Below, in pieces: positions 8,106 through 15,585 of a stretch of DNA of 36,042 nucleotides. The notes beneath the pieces were generated by a model. The model did not search any database, had not been told where the DNA came from, and worked only from the letters and a program-made list of their open reading frames with translations. Position 1 is the first letter of the stretch. The number at the start of each line of letters is the position of its first letter. The position numbers were made by a program, and so were the translations under genes. The stretch lies in NCBI RefSeq assembly GCF_031180885.1, contig NZ_JAPSLK010000003.1, forward strand, positions 359,203-395,244. Direction: 5' to 3'. The stretch comes from Saccharothrix sp. (GTDB lineage Bacteria > Actinomycetota > Actinomycetes > Mycobacteriales > Pseudonocardiaceae).

Positions 8106-10586
8106 ATGAGCCGGACAACCCGGACGCGTAGAGGTGGGCTGGCGCGAGTGGGGCTGGCTGGTCTGTTGCTGACGAGCAGCGCCGTCACCGGGGCGACGAC
8201 GGGGACAGCCGCCGCATCGCCGACGGACGGCACGCTGACGGTCCAGGTGTTGCGCGACTTCTTCGGCACCGGCGTGATCAACACGACGATGGACGTGCCA
8301 CAGCGGGGCATGCACGTCGAGATCTCCGACCCGGCGGGCCGGCGCGTCACCGGCGTCACGGACGCCACCGGGAAGGTCGTCGTGCCGCCGTCCACCGTGC
8401 TCACCGGCGGCCATTACCGCGTCGACGTCACCGTTCCGGAGCCCTACAGCGACTACTTACGCGCGGCCCCGGCTTCGACGGCGGCCAACCACTTCGACAG
8501 CTTCACCACGTTCGTGGACGTGTCGGACGGCAAGGACGACTCGGTGATCACCGGCGTCTGGAACCCCGCCCACTACACGCTCCCGGACACCCGGTACTTC
8601 GTGCCGGTCCAGAACAGCGACAGCGGGACCGACACCCGGGCGTTGGTGGCGTTCGGGGTGAACACCCGCGGCACGTGTCCGGACGACGTCGAGTGCCCGA
8701 CCACGCTCGCCACCCAGGAGCAGGTGGGCACGACGTTCGGGCTGGCCTACGACAAGTACCGGCAGCGGCTGTTCCAGAGCGCGTTCGCCCGGCGGCACGC
8801 CTTGTACGGGCCGGAAGGCGGGGACGCGATCTACACCGTCCCGGTCGACGGCGGCGGCGCGCCGACCCTGTTCTCGAAGGTGCCCGGCGCCGCGGTGACG
8901 CCCCACGACACCGACAACATGATCAAAGACGCCGGGTTCGTCCACGTACCGGGCAAGGAAAGCATCGGCGGCCTGGCCCTGTCGGAGGACGGCACCACGC
9001 TGTACGCGATGAACCTGTTGACCCGAACCCTGGTCAGCTTCGACGCCACCGGGGCCACCGCCGCGGTGCCCCGGGCCACGATCCCGGTCCCGGACCCCGG
9101 CTGCGCGGCGCCCACCGACTGGCGGCCGTTCTCCGTCACCGCACACGACAGCACCCTGTACGTCGGTGGTGTGTGCAGCGCGGAAAGCACGCAGAAGCGT
9201 GCGGACCTGAAGGCCGTCGTCTACACCTACGACGGCACGCAATTCACCACGGTGCTGACCCAGCCGCTCGACTTCGAGCGCGGTGACGTCCTCACCAGCG
9301 TTTCCGGCCCCGCTCAGGTCAACCACTGGAACCCGTGGAACACCGACCTGTCGACCTGGGACCAGCACGACATCCGCAACGGCGCGATGGTCGATCCCCA
9401 GCCGCAACTGGCCAGCCTGGCCTTCGCACGTGACGGGTCGATGATCCTCGGCTTCCGCGACCGGTTCGTGGACGTGGTGGGCTGGGGTGGGCTGGACCCG
9501 CGGCCGGGCGACAACACCACGGAGAACGGCTTCTCCGGTGGTGACATCAACATGGCCTGCGTCAACCCCGCCGGTGGATACTCCTGGGAAGGCACCGGAA
9601 ACTGCCCCGACCACACGACCCGCATCGACGACGGCGATCAGAACAGCGGCGTCGTCGAGTACTTCCCGGGCGACTACTTCTCCCTGGAGGGCCCCGCGGG
9701 GCGCGCGGCGCACCAGGAAGCCGCACAAGGGTCGGTTGCCTACATCCCGCAGCAGCAATGGGTCATCAGCACGCAGATGGACCCGACCATCCACATCGCC
9801 ACCGGTGGGACCGGCTACTACGACATCACCACCGGGGAGGGGCCGGGGCACAACCCCTCGGCCAACGCCTACGAGTTCGTCGGTCGGGGCCAGAACGGGT
9901 TCGGCAAGGCCGGCGGGCTCGGGGCCATCGCGTACCAGGCGGCGAACGCGCCGATCCAGATCGGCAACCTGGTGTGGTTCGACGGCGACCACAACGGCAT
10001 CCAGGACCCGGCGGAAGTGCGGCTGCCGGGTGCGACGATCAACCTCTTGGACGCCACGGGCAAGCAGGTCGCCACGACCAAGACCGACGCGGCCGGCGAG
10101 TACTACTTCGGTGGTGTCGGCGCCGCCTACGAACTCACACCGGGCGCGGAGTACACGGTGCAGTTCAACGTCTGCACCGCGAACACCAGCACCGTGCCGA
10201 ACCAGCCGCCCGCCGCCGAGCTGAGGTTCACGCTCCCGGTGGTCGGCAGCGACCGGGTGCACGACAACAACGTGGTCCCGCCGACCACCGGGCAGCTGTG
10301 CAACGGGTACGCGCCCGTCACGGCGCCGGCCAACCCCGGAGAAGTCGATCACACGATCGACGCCGGCGTGTACATCCCACAAACCCAGCCGACCACGACG
10401 CCGACGACGCCGCCGACGACGACCGAACCACCGCCCCCGGCCCCGACCGGCAAACACCCGGGTTCGCTGGCCAACACCGGTGTTTCCTCCGGCCTGCCGT
10501 GGGTGATCCTCCTCGGCGTCCTGGCCCTCGGCGCGGGCACGGCACTCGCGTTCGCGAGCCGGAGACGCCGCGCCAAGCAGGACTGA
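8106..10586 (+). CDS. Cell-wall-anchored surface protein with SdrD-B-like domain and LANTG signal
   Basis: The 826-residue product has a Sec signal peptide ending near residue 37 (T-A-A-A-S-P). A large region (about 40-610) has beta-propeller-like segments such as I-G-G-L-A-L-S-E-D-G-T-T-L-Y-A and L-A-F-A-R-D-G-S. An SdrD-B/Cna-B-like domain at about 617-690 opens with I-G-N-L-V-W-F-D-G-D-H-N-G-I-Q-D, a pattern that often binds calcium. A Thr/Pro-rich spacer, a sorting motif LANTG at 788-792, a hydrophobic helix and a basic tail R-R-R-R-A-K-Q-D complete it. LAXTG is the motif of class E sortases in high-GC actinobacteria, so the protein should be linked to the wall or to surface pili. No sortase gene is in the window. 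AGGGGGA lies just upstream of ATG 8106. Confidence 0.9.
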   Translation: MSRTTRTRRGGLARVGLAGLLLTSSAVTGATTGTAAASPTDGTLTVQVLRDFFGTGVINTTMDVPQRGMHVEISDPAGRRVTGVTDATGKVVVPPSTVLTGGHYRVDVTVPEPYSDYLRAAPASTAANHFDSFTTFVDVSDGKDDSVITGVWNPAHYTLPDTRYFVPVQNSDSGTDTRALVAFGVNTRGTCPDDVECPTTLATQEQVGTTFGLAYDKYRQRLFQSAFARRHALYGPEGGDAIYTVPVDGGGAPTLFSKVPGAAVTPHDTDNMIKDAGFVHVPGKESIGGLALSEDGTTLYAMNLLTRTLVSFDATGATAAVPRATIPVPDPGCAAPTDWRPFSVTAHDSTLYVGGVCSAESTQKRADLKAVVYTYDGTQFTTVLTQPLDFERGDVLTSVSGPAQVNHWNPWNTDLSTWDQHDIRNGAMVDPQPQLASLAFARDGSMILGFRDRFVDVVGWGGLDPRPGDNTTENGFSGGDINMACVNPAGGYSWEGTGNCPDHTTRIDDGDQNSGVVEYFPGDYFSLEGPAGRAAHQEAAQGSVAYIPQQQWVISTQMDPTIHIATGGTGYYDITTGEGPGHNPSANAYEFVGRGQNGFGKAGGLGAIAYQAANAPIQIGNLVWFDGDHNGIQDPAEVRLPGATINLLDATGKQVATTKTDAAGEYYFGGVGAAYELTPGAEYTVQFNVCTANTSTVPNQPPAAELRFTLPVVGSDRVHDNNVVPPTTGQLCNGYAPVTAPANPGEVDHTIDAGVYIPQTQPTTTPTTPPTTTEPPPPAPTGKHPGSLANTGVSSGLPWVILLGVLALGAGTALAFASRRRRAKQD

Positions 10587-10592
10587 CATCAC

Positions 10593-10632
10593 GTCTGCCC
10601 GCCCGCGATCCGGAGTTCGCGGGCGGGCAGAC
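10593..10632 (+). terminator. Strong terminator hairpin after the surface-protein gene
   Basis: A perfect 15-base-pair inverted repeat, gtctgcccgcccgcg at 10593-10607 and its complement at 10618-10632, with a ten-base loop, starts seven bases after the stop codon. Confidence 0.85.
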
Positions 10633-10782
10633 CATGTGTCCGGCCGTCGGCGTTCCAGGTCGTAGTCCGCGACCGGTAGTCGAACGACCCGCCATGGAAC
10701 CCGGCGGTGAAACCGCGGCCCGTTCGGCGAGAACGTCCGGGCGGTGCTCAGATCCGGTAACGGCACCCACGTCCGCGTGGCG

Positions 10783-10923
10783 TTTGAAGCCCGAAGCCTT
10801 CATCTTCTGCCGCACGTCACGCCACAGGTCCGAGCTCGGCAGCCGCCAGTGGTGGAACTCTCCCGACCACAGGTACAACCGCTTGCCGTCGATCATGAAC
10901 GAGTACCGGTCGTAACCGACGCG
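10783..10923 (-). pseudogene. N-terminal remnant of a GH35 beta-galactosidase
   Basis: The minus strand reads R-V-G-Y-D-R-Y-S-F, then MIDGKRLYLWSGEFHHWRLP and S-S-D-L-W-R-D-V-R-Q-K-M-K-A-S-G-F. This is the highly conserved start of family 35 beta-galactosidases, where the strand ending in [SG]-G-E-[FI]-H-Y-x-R-x-P leads into the (beta/alpha)8 barrel. After G-F the sequence no longer resembles the family, which is normally 580 residues or more, so the catalytic glutamates are missing. About 45 residues survive. It lies divergent from the ROK-like remnant, the arrangement common for sugar enzymes and their regulators, so a small sugar locus once stood here (inference). Confidence 0.75.
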
Positions 10924-11114
10924 GCGAATGCGACGCGATGACCGCCAAAGACCTGATCCGCGCCGCCATAGTCCACACAGGACAAGGGGGTTTGTTGCGG
11001 CCTGAAATCAAGAGGGCTCCCCCGGTATGCATGGTGAGCAGCCGACCACTGCAACCGTAAGCAAAGTGACCTGGCGAAGGCACGGAGTGAGGAGGTTCCG
11101 TCGCGAGGAGCCCG

Positions 11115-11264
11115 GTGTGGGCGAGCCGGTCGAAGACGCGCGGCCTGGTGCTGGACGTGATCAGGGCCGCGCGGACGATCAGCCGGGTGGAACTGGCCGA
11201 GGCGACCGGTCTCACCGGGGCGACGATCTCCGAGGTCCGACGTGCGGTGTTCCGACGACGCTGA
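11115..11264 (+). pseudogene. Truncated ROK-type regulator, DNA-binding end only
   Basis: The frame GTG 11115 to TGA 11264 encodes 49 residues. The segment L-V-L-D-V-I-R-A-A-R-T-I-S-R-V-E-L-A-E-A followed by T-G-L-T-G-A-T-I-S-E-V is the helix-turn-helix that begins ROK-family repressors (xylose-repressor type), which normally continue for about 350 more residues with a sugar-kinase-like domain. The reading stops directly after the recognition helix (E-V-R-R-A-V-F-R-R-R-stop), so the effector domain is lost. GAGGAGG lies about 20 bases upstream of the GTG, so the true start could be slightly further upstream. The next fragment starts six bases downstream. Confidence 0.65.
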
Positions 11265-11269
11265 CCGGC

Positions 11270-11789
11270 ATGAAGAAGCTGACGATCAGCGCCGCGCTGA
11301 CGGTGGTGGCGCCGGCCGTGGGGCTCGCGTCCGCGGCGGCGACCGAACCGGTCGCGTCGACCCTGCCCGGCCCGACCGGGCCGTACCCGGTCGGGCCGAC
11401 GGGACTGCACCTCGTCGACCACGACCGCACCGACCCGTGGACGAGCCGCCCGCGCGAGCTCATGGCGTCGCTGTGGTACCCGGCGGCAGTGAACGGGTCG
11501 AGGGCACGGCACCTCCGCAGGCCGTGGCCACACTACGACCGGAACGCCGGCGTCCCGCCCGGCACCGCCGACTTCGCCGGCACCGTCACCCACTCGCGCA
11601 CCCGCGCCACCCCGCTGCCCGGCCGCCGACCGGTCGTCCTCTACTCGCCCGGCGGCGGGCACTCCCGGTTCCTCGGCACGACCCTCGTCGAGGACCTCGC
11701 GAGCCGCGGGTACGTCGTGGTCGGCATCGACCACACGCCGGTCGGCCCGGTCCAGTTCCCCGACCGGGTCGCGCTGCCGCGCTCTTCCG
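11270..11789 (+). pseudogene. Truncated secreted alpha/beta hydrolase (PAF-acetylhydrolase-like)
   Basis: From ATG 11270 the product begins MKKLTISAALTVVAPAVGLA (a signal peptide). It continues with P-T-G-P-Y-P-V-G-P-T-G-L-H-L-V-D, then R-E-L-M-A-S-L-W-Y-P-A, then R-R-P-V-V-L-Y-S-P-G-G-G-H-S-R and S-R-G-Y-V-V-V-G-I-D-H-T. This matches the first half of actinobacterial platelet-activating-factor-acetylhydrolase-like esterases, including the oxyanion-hole loop. Family members continue for some 200 residues with the G-H-S-x-G-G nucleophile, the acid and the His. Here the resemblance stops at about 11789, where the sequence becomes an ECF sigma factor on the other strand. The frame stays open by chance to 12082 and would be annotated as 271 residues, but the enzyme cannot be functional without its nucleophile. 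Confidence 0.7.
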
Positions 11790-11868
11790 TAGCGGTCGGC
11801 GATCGCTTGGAGCGCCCGTCGTCGCCCGCGAGGAAGCGGCGCACCAACTCGCGTTCGCCGTCCGTCAC
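11787..11868 (-). pseudogene. N-terminal remnant of an ECF sigma factor
   Basis: On the minus strand a GTG at 11868 with an excellent GAGGAGG ribosome site opens M-T-D-G-E-R-E-L-V-R-R-F-L-A-G-D-D-G. After a one-base shift it continues A-L-Q-A-I-A-D-R-Y-G, ending at about 11787. This is the start of region 2 of ECF sigma-70 factors (E-L-V-R-R-F-L-A-G-D-x-x-A-L-x-x-L-x-D-R-Y-G). Everything after R-Y-G is absent; the following sequence is the antisense of the hydrolase fragment. Fewer than 30 residues remain, so the fragment is non-functional. Good promoter and translation signals may still be active. Confidence 0.65.
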
Positions 11869-12170
11869 GGGACCTCCTCAAGCGGCCGACTTGAGCACCA
11901 CAACGATCCCGAGACAGGAGTTGCAACGCACCACACTCATGCGGAAGGCGGTTGCACATCGCTGGTGGACGCAGTCGCTCGGCACCTACCACCGGACCAG
12001 CCCGGCAGCGAGTCCGAGACCGCGGGGCAGGGCCGGCGCGGGGAGGTTGCACAGACTTGCGGATGGCTCGCAATCCACTTGACGAGTGCACGTAGCCCAC
12101 CCGTCACCGGATCGGCGACATAGTCACTGACTGCGACCCATGGGTAGGATGGACGCTCGTCACCGAAATG
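11869..12170. other. Stretch between debris and the conflict operon, no recognised gene
   Basis: Several frames are open here but none shows a recognisable family, and codon-position bias is unclear. It may include the former promoter of the sigma-factor remnant. I see no tRNA-like structure or mobile-element end. Confidence 0.4.
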
Positions 12171-12200
12171 AGTGTATCGCGCCGCATTAGTGGATACACT
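12171..12200 (+). promoter_or_regulatory. Inverted repeat upstream of the VMAP operon
   Basis: AGTGTATC at 12171-12178 and GATACACT at 12193-12200 form perfect eight-base arms with centres 22 bases apart, two helical turns. The element is AT-richer than its surroundings and lies 33 bases before the start codon at 12233. It is a good candidate for a dimeric regulator's operator, though a promoter hairpin is possible. Confidence 0.5.
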
Positions 12201-12232
12201 GCCTGCTTCTCCGGCGATTGAGGTGGTGTGAC

Positions 12233-14593
12233 TTGTCGGTCCAGGCGTTGCACCACGCGGTCCTCGTCGTCGACGTGGAGAGGTTCAGCGACTCGGCGCG
12301 CGGTGACCTGCACCGGAAGCAGGTGCAGGAAGGTCTGGTCAGGGCGTTGCGGCAGGCGTTCGCCGAGGCGGGTATCGATTTGGACGCCTGTCGGTACCAC
12401 GACCGGGGGGACGGTGCGTTGATCCTCGTTCCGGCGCACATTCCCGAGACGCAACTCGTCGACCGGCTGCCACACCGCCTTTCCGCACAATTGCGGCGAC
12501 ACAACGCGTTGGCTGCTCATGAAGCACGAATACGATTACGCCTCGCGTTGCACTGCGGTCCCGTCGAAGCGCGGCCGAACGGAGGTCCGAACGCCGCGAT
12601 CATCGTCGCGACCCGGCTGGTCGACAGCGACCAGGCGCGGGCCGCGCAGCAGGCGTCCACCGACCCGGTGACGGTGATCGTGTCGGAGCGGTTCTTCGAG
12701 GACGCCGTCCGCAACGAGCCCGCCGCCGAGCCCGACCTGTACCGCGCTGTAGCCGTTGCCGCCAAGGAATACCGGGGCATCGCCTACGTCCGGGTCGACC
12801 GGCCGCCCGCGATCCGCTTCGAGCACATGACCTTCCACCAGGCCAGGGACGTCGCCAACACCCTGATGGGCAAACCCTCGGTGCGCGACGAGGAAGGCCG
12901 ACGGCGCCTGCTGGCCATGCTGCCCGCGCGCCTGGCCGAACAACTCTCGCCCGACATGGACGTCCAGTCCTTCGCCTGGGAGTGCGCGCACGTCTGCCTG
13001 GCCGAGCCGCACGGCGTCGAGGACCTCGACGTGGCCCTGCGCCGCCTGGACGCCGCGCCCCGACCGGTCGTGACGGAAATCCACCGGGAAATACCGCCGA
13101 CCCCTAGCCGTTTCCTCGAAGCGCTTTCACGATTACCGTGCCTGCTCGACGGGGCCACGGCGGTGATGGTCGTGGAGCGCCTCGAAGTGCTCCTGGGTGA
13201 AAAGATCATCCTGCGCGGTCTGCCCGGCACCGCGCGGAACATCCGCGACCTCGCCGAGCTCTGCGAACCGAGCCACCATCGGGTGATAGCTCTCCTCGAT
13301 GTGGTGGCAGCGTTTGAGACCGAACCGGAACCGCTGGCACACTTGCGCCGCGTCGTCGGAGACATGCAGCCGGTCCGCCTCGCCGAAGACATTTTCACCC
13401 CTCGACAGAAGACGGAGCTTTTGGACTTGCTCGCGGGAGTCGTCCTCCCGGAGATCGGTGCGCTCTACCGAAGCTCCGGTGGCCCGACCGCTCCCGAGTT
13501 GCGCGAGCAGACCAGCTACTCCGAAATACTGAACGCGTTGGAATCGCTGAACGCCCGCGCGGACGGCCTTCCGCGCACGCTGGTGTTCGTCGAGCAGATC
13601 GCGTTGCGGGTGGATTCCGAGCTGAAGATCAAGCTGCGTCAGTGGACGCGAGCCCGAGCGCTGGAGATGGGAGTGGCCGATGAACTGCTCGATGTGCGCG
13701 AGGAGGTCAAGCTCGCCCACTCCCCCGCCACGCCGTCGGCAGGCACCCGCCCGGTGGGCTACCTGGTGATCCGCGTCGAGCGGGTCGGCCCGGCAGGTGG
13801 GGTGCTGCGGCTGGTCGACTGGCGCCAGTTCGGCGAGCCGTCGCCGTGGGAACCCGATCGCGGCCAGGTGTGGACCGGAACCCTGGAGGGGGCCAAGCAC
13901 CACGTCGCCCACCTGCTGGACGAAGTCGAGACCCGGTGGGCCGCACTGCACCCGGACCCGGAGATCCACGTCGAGTTCGTCCTGGACCTGGCCGAGCTCG
14001 TCTCCCTGGACGTCGAGGACTGGCCCTGGGAGGACCACCCCTACGCGGAATCCCTGGGCCGGCGGTACCACGTCGCTCGTCGCTCGGCCGACCGGATGCG
14101 GCGCAGCCGCTACACCCGTGACTGGAAGCGCCGCTGGGACAGTCTGGTCACGCAACTGGCCCGCACCGGCCGCGTGGCGACGCAGTGCGGCGTGCACGGG
14201 TCGGGCAACGACGAAGCCGGCCTGCGCAAGCTCGCGGGCACCCTGAGCCGCCAACGCGACGCCGTTTCGCTCGTCCTCAGCCGCGCGCCCGAACCGGGCC
14301 TGCTGGGCCAGGACGAACTGGCCGTGGGCCTGCGCTCGGGCCTGCCCCTGGTGTTGTGGAACAGGCATGACGCTGAAGGCCGGTTCACCCGCGACCTCGA
14401 CGCGCTGGTGCACGGCACCGACGACGCGCGGCACTTGGTGGAACGACTGCGGGACGCGCGGATCGCGGCGTTCACCGCGGAGCGGGAGGACGCGCATGTC
14501 GGCTATGGCCTGGCTTGCGTGTACGACGATCCCAATAGGACGGTGATCCCGCACCAGCCGGGTCCCCCCGTCGAGCAGGGGGTGGTCCGGTGA
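12233..14593 (+). CDS. VMAP-type conflict protein: cyclase-like domain, EAD-like helices, VMAP-C-like end
   Basis: The product is 786 residues. Residues 5-190 resemble a class III nucleotide-cyclase-like domain: V-V-D-V-E-R-F with Asp14, a hairpin H-D-R-G-D-G-A-L-I with Asp60, and R-L-A-L-H-C-G-P-V later. Residues about 215-415 are helical modules, one of which (293-375, R-F-L-E-A-L-S-R-L-P to L-L-D-V-V-A-A-F) looks like an effector-associated domain (EAD), the death-like adaptors of bacterial conflict systems. Residues about 505-786 resemble the C-terminal domain of vWA-MoxR-associated proteins (VMAP-C). The MoxR and vWA partners follow directly, which supports the call strongly. TTG 12233 is preferred over TTG 12218 because GAGGTGG lies upstream. 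No trypsin-, caspase- or CHAT-like protease is present. The family assignment of each sub-domain is by eye. Confidence 0.8.
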   Translation: MSVQALHHAVLVVDVERFSDSARGDLHRKQVQEGLVRALRQAFAEAGIDLDACRYHDRGDGALILVPAHIPETQLVDRLPHRLSAQLRRHNALAAHEARIRLRLALHCGPVEARPNGGPNAAIIVATRLVDSDQARAAQQASTDPVTVIVSERFFEDAVRNEPAAEPDLYRAVAVAAKEYRGIAYVRVDRPPAIRFEHMTFHQARDVANTLMGKPSVRDEEGRRRLLAMLPARLAEQLSPDMDVQSFAWECAHVCLAEPHGVEDLDVALRRLDAAPRPVVTEIHREIPPTPSRFLEALSRLPCLLDGATAVMVVERLEVLLGEKIILRGLPGTARNIRDLAELCEPSHHRVIALLDVVAAFETEPEPLAHLRRVVGDMQPVRLAEDIFTPRQKTELLDLLAGVVLPEIGALYRSSGGPTAPELREQTSYSEILNALESLNARADGLPRTLVFVEQIALRVDSELKIKLRQWTRARALEMGVADELLDVREEVKLAHSPATPSAGTRPVGYLVIRVERVGPAGGVLRLVDWRQFGEPSPWEPDRGQVWTGTLEGAKHHVAHLLDEVETRWAALHPDPEIHVEFVLDLAELVSLDVEDWPWEDHPYAESLGRRYHVARRSADRMRRSRYTRDWKRRWDSLVTQLARTGRVATQCGVHGSGNDEAGLRKLAGTLSRQRDAVSLVLSRAPEPGLLGQDELAVGLRSGLPLVLWNRHDAEGRFTRDLDALVHGTDDARHLVERLRDARIAAFTAEREDAHVGYGLACVYDDPNRTVIPHQPGPPVEQGVVR

Positions 14594-15585
14594 ACTGGCA
14601 CGTGTACCGGGGCGACGGCAGCAGGCGCACCACGCCGATCGCGAAACTGCCCCCACCACCGCCGTGGCGGCAGTTCTCGGGTGAGGGCGACGCCACCCCG
14701 CCCACCGACGACGCGGGCGACGGTGACCGGAAGGTGGGCGGCATCGACCACCCGCGCCGACCGCAACCGGACGAGGTCGCCCTGGTCAACGCGGCGATCC
14801 ACCTGCGCCGGCCGCTGCTGGTCACCGGGGGTCCGGGCACCGGGAAGTCGTCCCTGGCCTACCTCATCGCGCGCGAACTGGGGCTGGGTCCGGTGCTGCG
14901 CTGGTCCATCACCAGCCACACCACGCTGTCGCACGGCCTGTACAACTACGACGCCATCGCCCGCGTGCAGGCCGCCGCACACGAGTCCACGACCGACATC
15001 GGCGAGTTCATCCACCTCGGCCCGCTGGGCACCGCGCTGCTGGCGTCCGACCACCCGCGAGTCCTACTGATCGACGAGTTGGACAAGGGCGACATCGACC
15101 TCCCGAACGACCTGCTCAACATCTTCGAGGAGGGCGAGTTCGCGATCCCCGAACTCGTCCGCTACGCCAAGATCCAGCCCGAGGTCACGGTCCTGACCGA
15201 GGACCGCGGCCGAACCGCGGTCGTGCGCCACGGACGGGTCCGCTGCCGCGAGTTCCCGATCGTGGTGATCACCAGCAACGGTGAACGCGAATTCCCCCCG
15301 GCGTTCCTGCGCCGCCTGCTGCTGCACCACGTGGAGCGGCCGACGGCAGAGCAGCTCGCGTCGATGGTCGCGGCCCACTTCGGCGGCAAGGAACGCGCGG
15401 ACACCGGCCGGCTCATCGCGCAGTTCCTGGAGCGTTCCGGCGAGGTCGGCGGACTGGCCGCTGATCAACTCTTGAACGCCGTGTACCTCGCCACCCGCCT
15501 GGCCACCTCGGGCACCTACACCCCCGACGACGACTGGAACGACCTGCTCGCGGCGATCTGGCACCCGCTCAGGGAGCCCATGTGA
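14590..15585 (+). CDS. MoxR-like AAA+ ATPase of the VMAP system
   Basis: The product is 331 residues. Walker A is G-G-P-G-T-G-K-S at 80-87, Walker B L-L-I-D-E-L-D-K at 159-166, with sensor 1 I-T-S-N-G-E-R-E-F-P followed by P-A-F-L-R-R. These are typical of the MoxR branch of AAA+ ATPases, which remodel or activate partner proteins that carry vWA domains. The N-terminal 60 residues are Pro- and Gly-rich and probably disordered. The GTG start at 14590 overlaps the stop of the upstream gene (GTGA), and its own stop overlaps the next start in the same way, so the three products are made together. In VMAP systems this ATPase is the NTP-dependent switch between the VMAP and vWA components. Confidence 0.92.
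   Translation: MNWHVYRGDGSRRTTPIAKLPPPPPWRQFSGEGDATPPTDDAGDGDRKVGGIDHPRRPQPDEVALVNAAIHLRRPLLVTGGPGTGKSSLAYLIARELGLGPVLRWSITSHTTLSHGLYNYDAIARVQAAAHESTTDIGEFIHLGPLGTALLASDHPRVLLIDELDKGDIDLPNDLLNIFEEGEFAIPELVRYAKIQPEVTVLTEDRGRTAVVRHGRVRCREFPIVVITSNGEREFPPAFLRRLLLHHVERPTAEQLASMVAAHFGGKERADTGRLIAQFLERSGEVGGLAADQLLNAVYLATRLATSGTYTPDDDWNDLLAAIWHPLREPM

Noticed and set aside
8457..10766. Minus-strand open frame of 769 codons opposite the LANTG surface protein
   Set aside because: Composition is that of a reverse-complement shadow, and it runs through the terminator hairpin at 10593-10632.
11790..12082. Continuation of the hydrolase reading frame after the rearrangement point
   Set aside because: After 11789 the translation no longer resembles the esterase family and part of it is antisense to a sigma-factor start; the open frame is chance.
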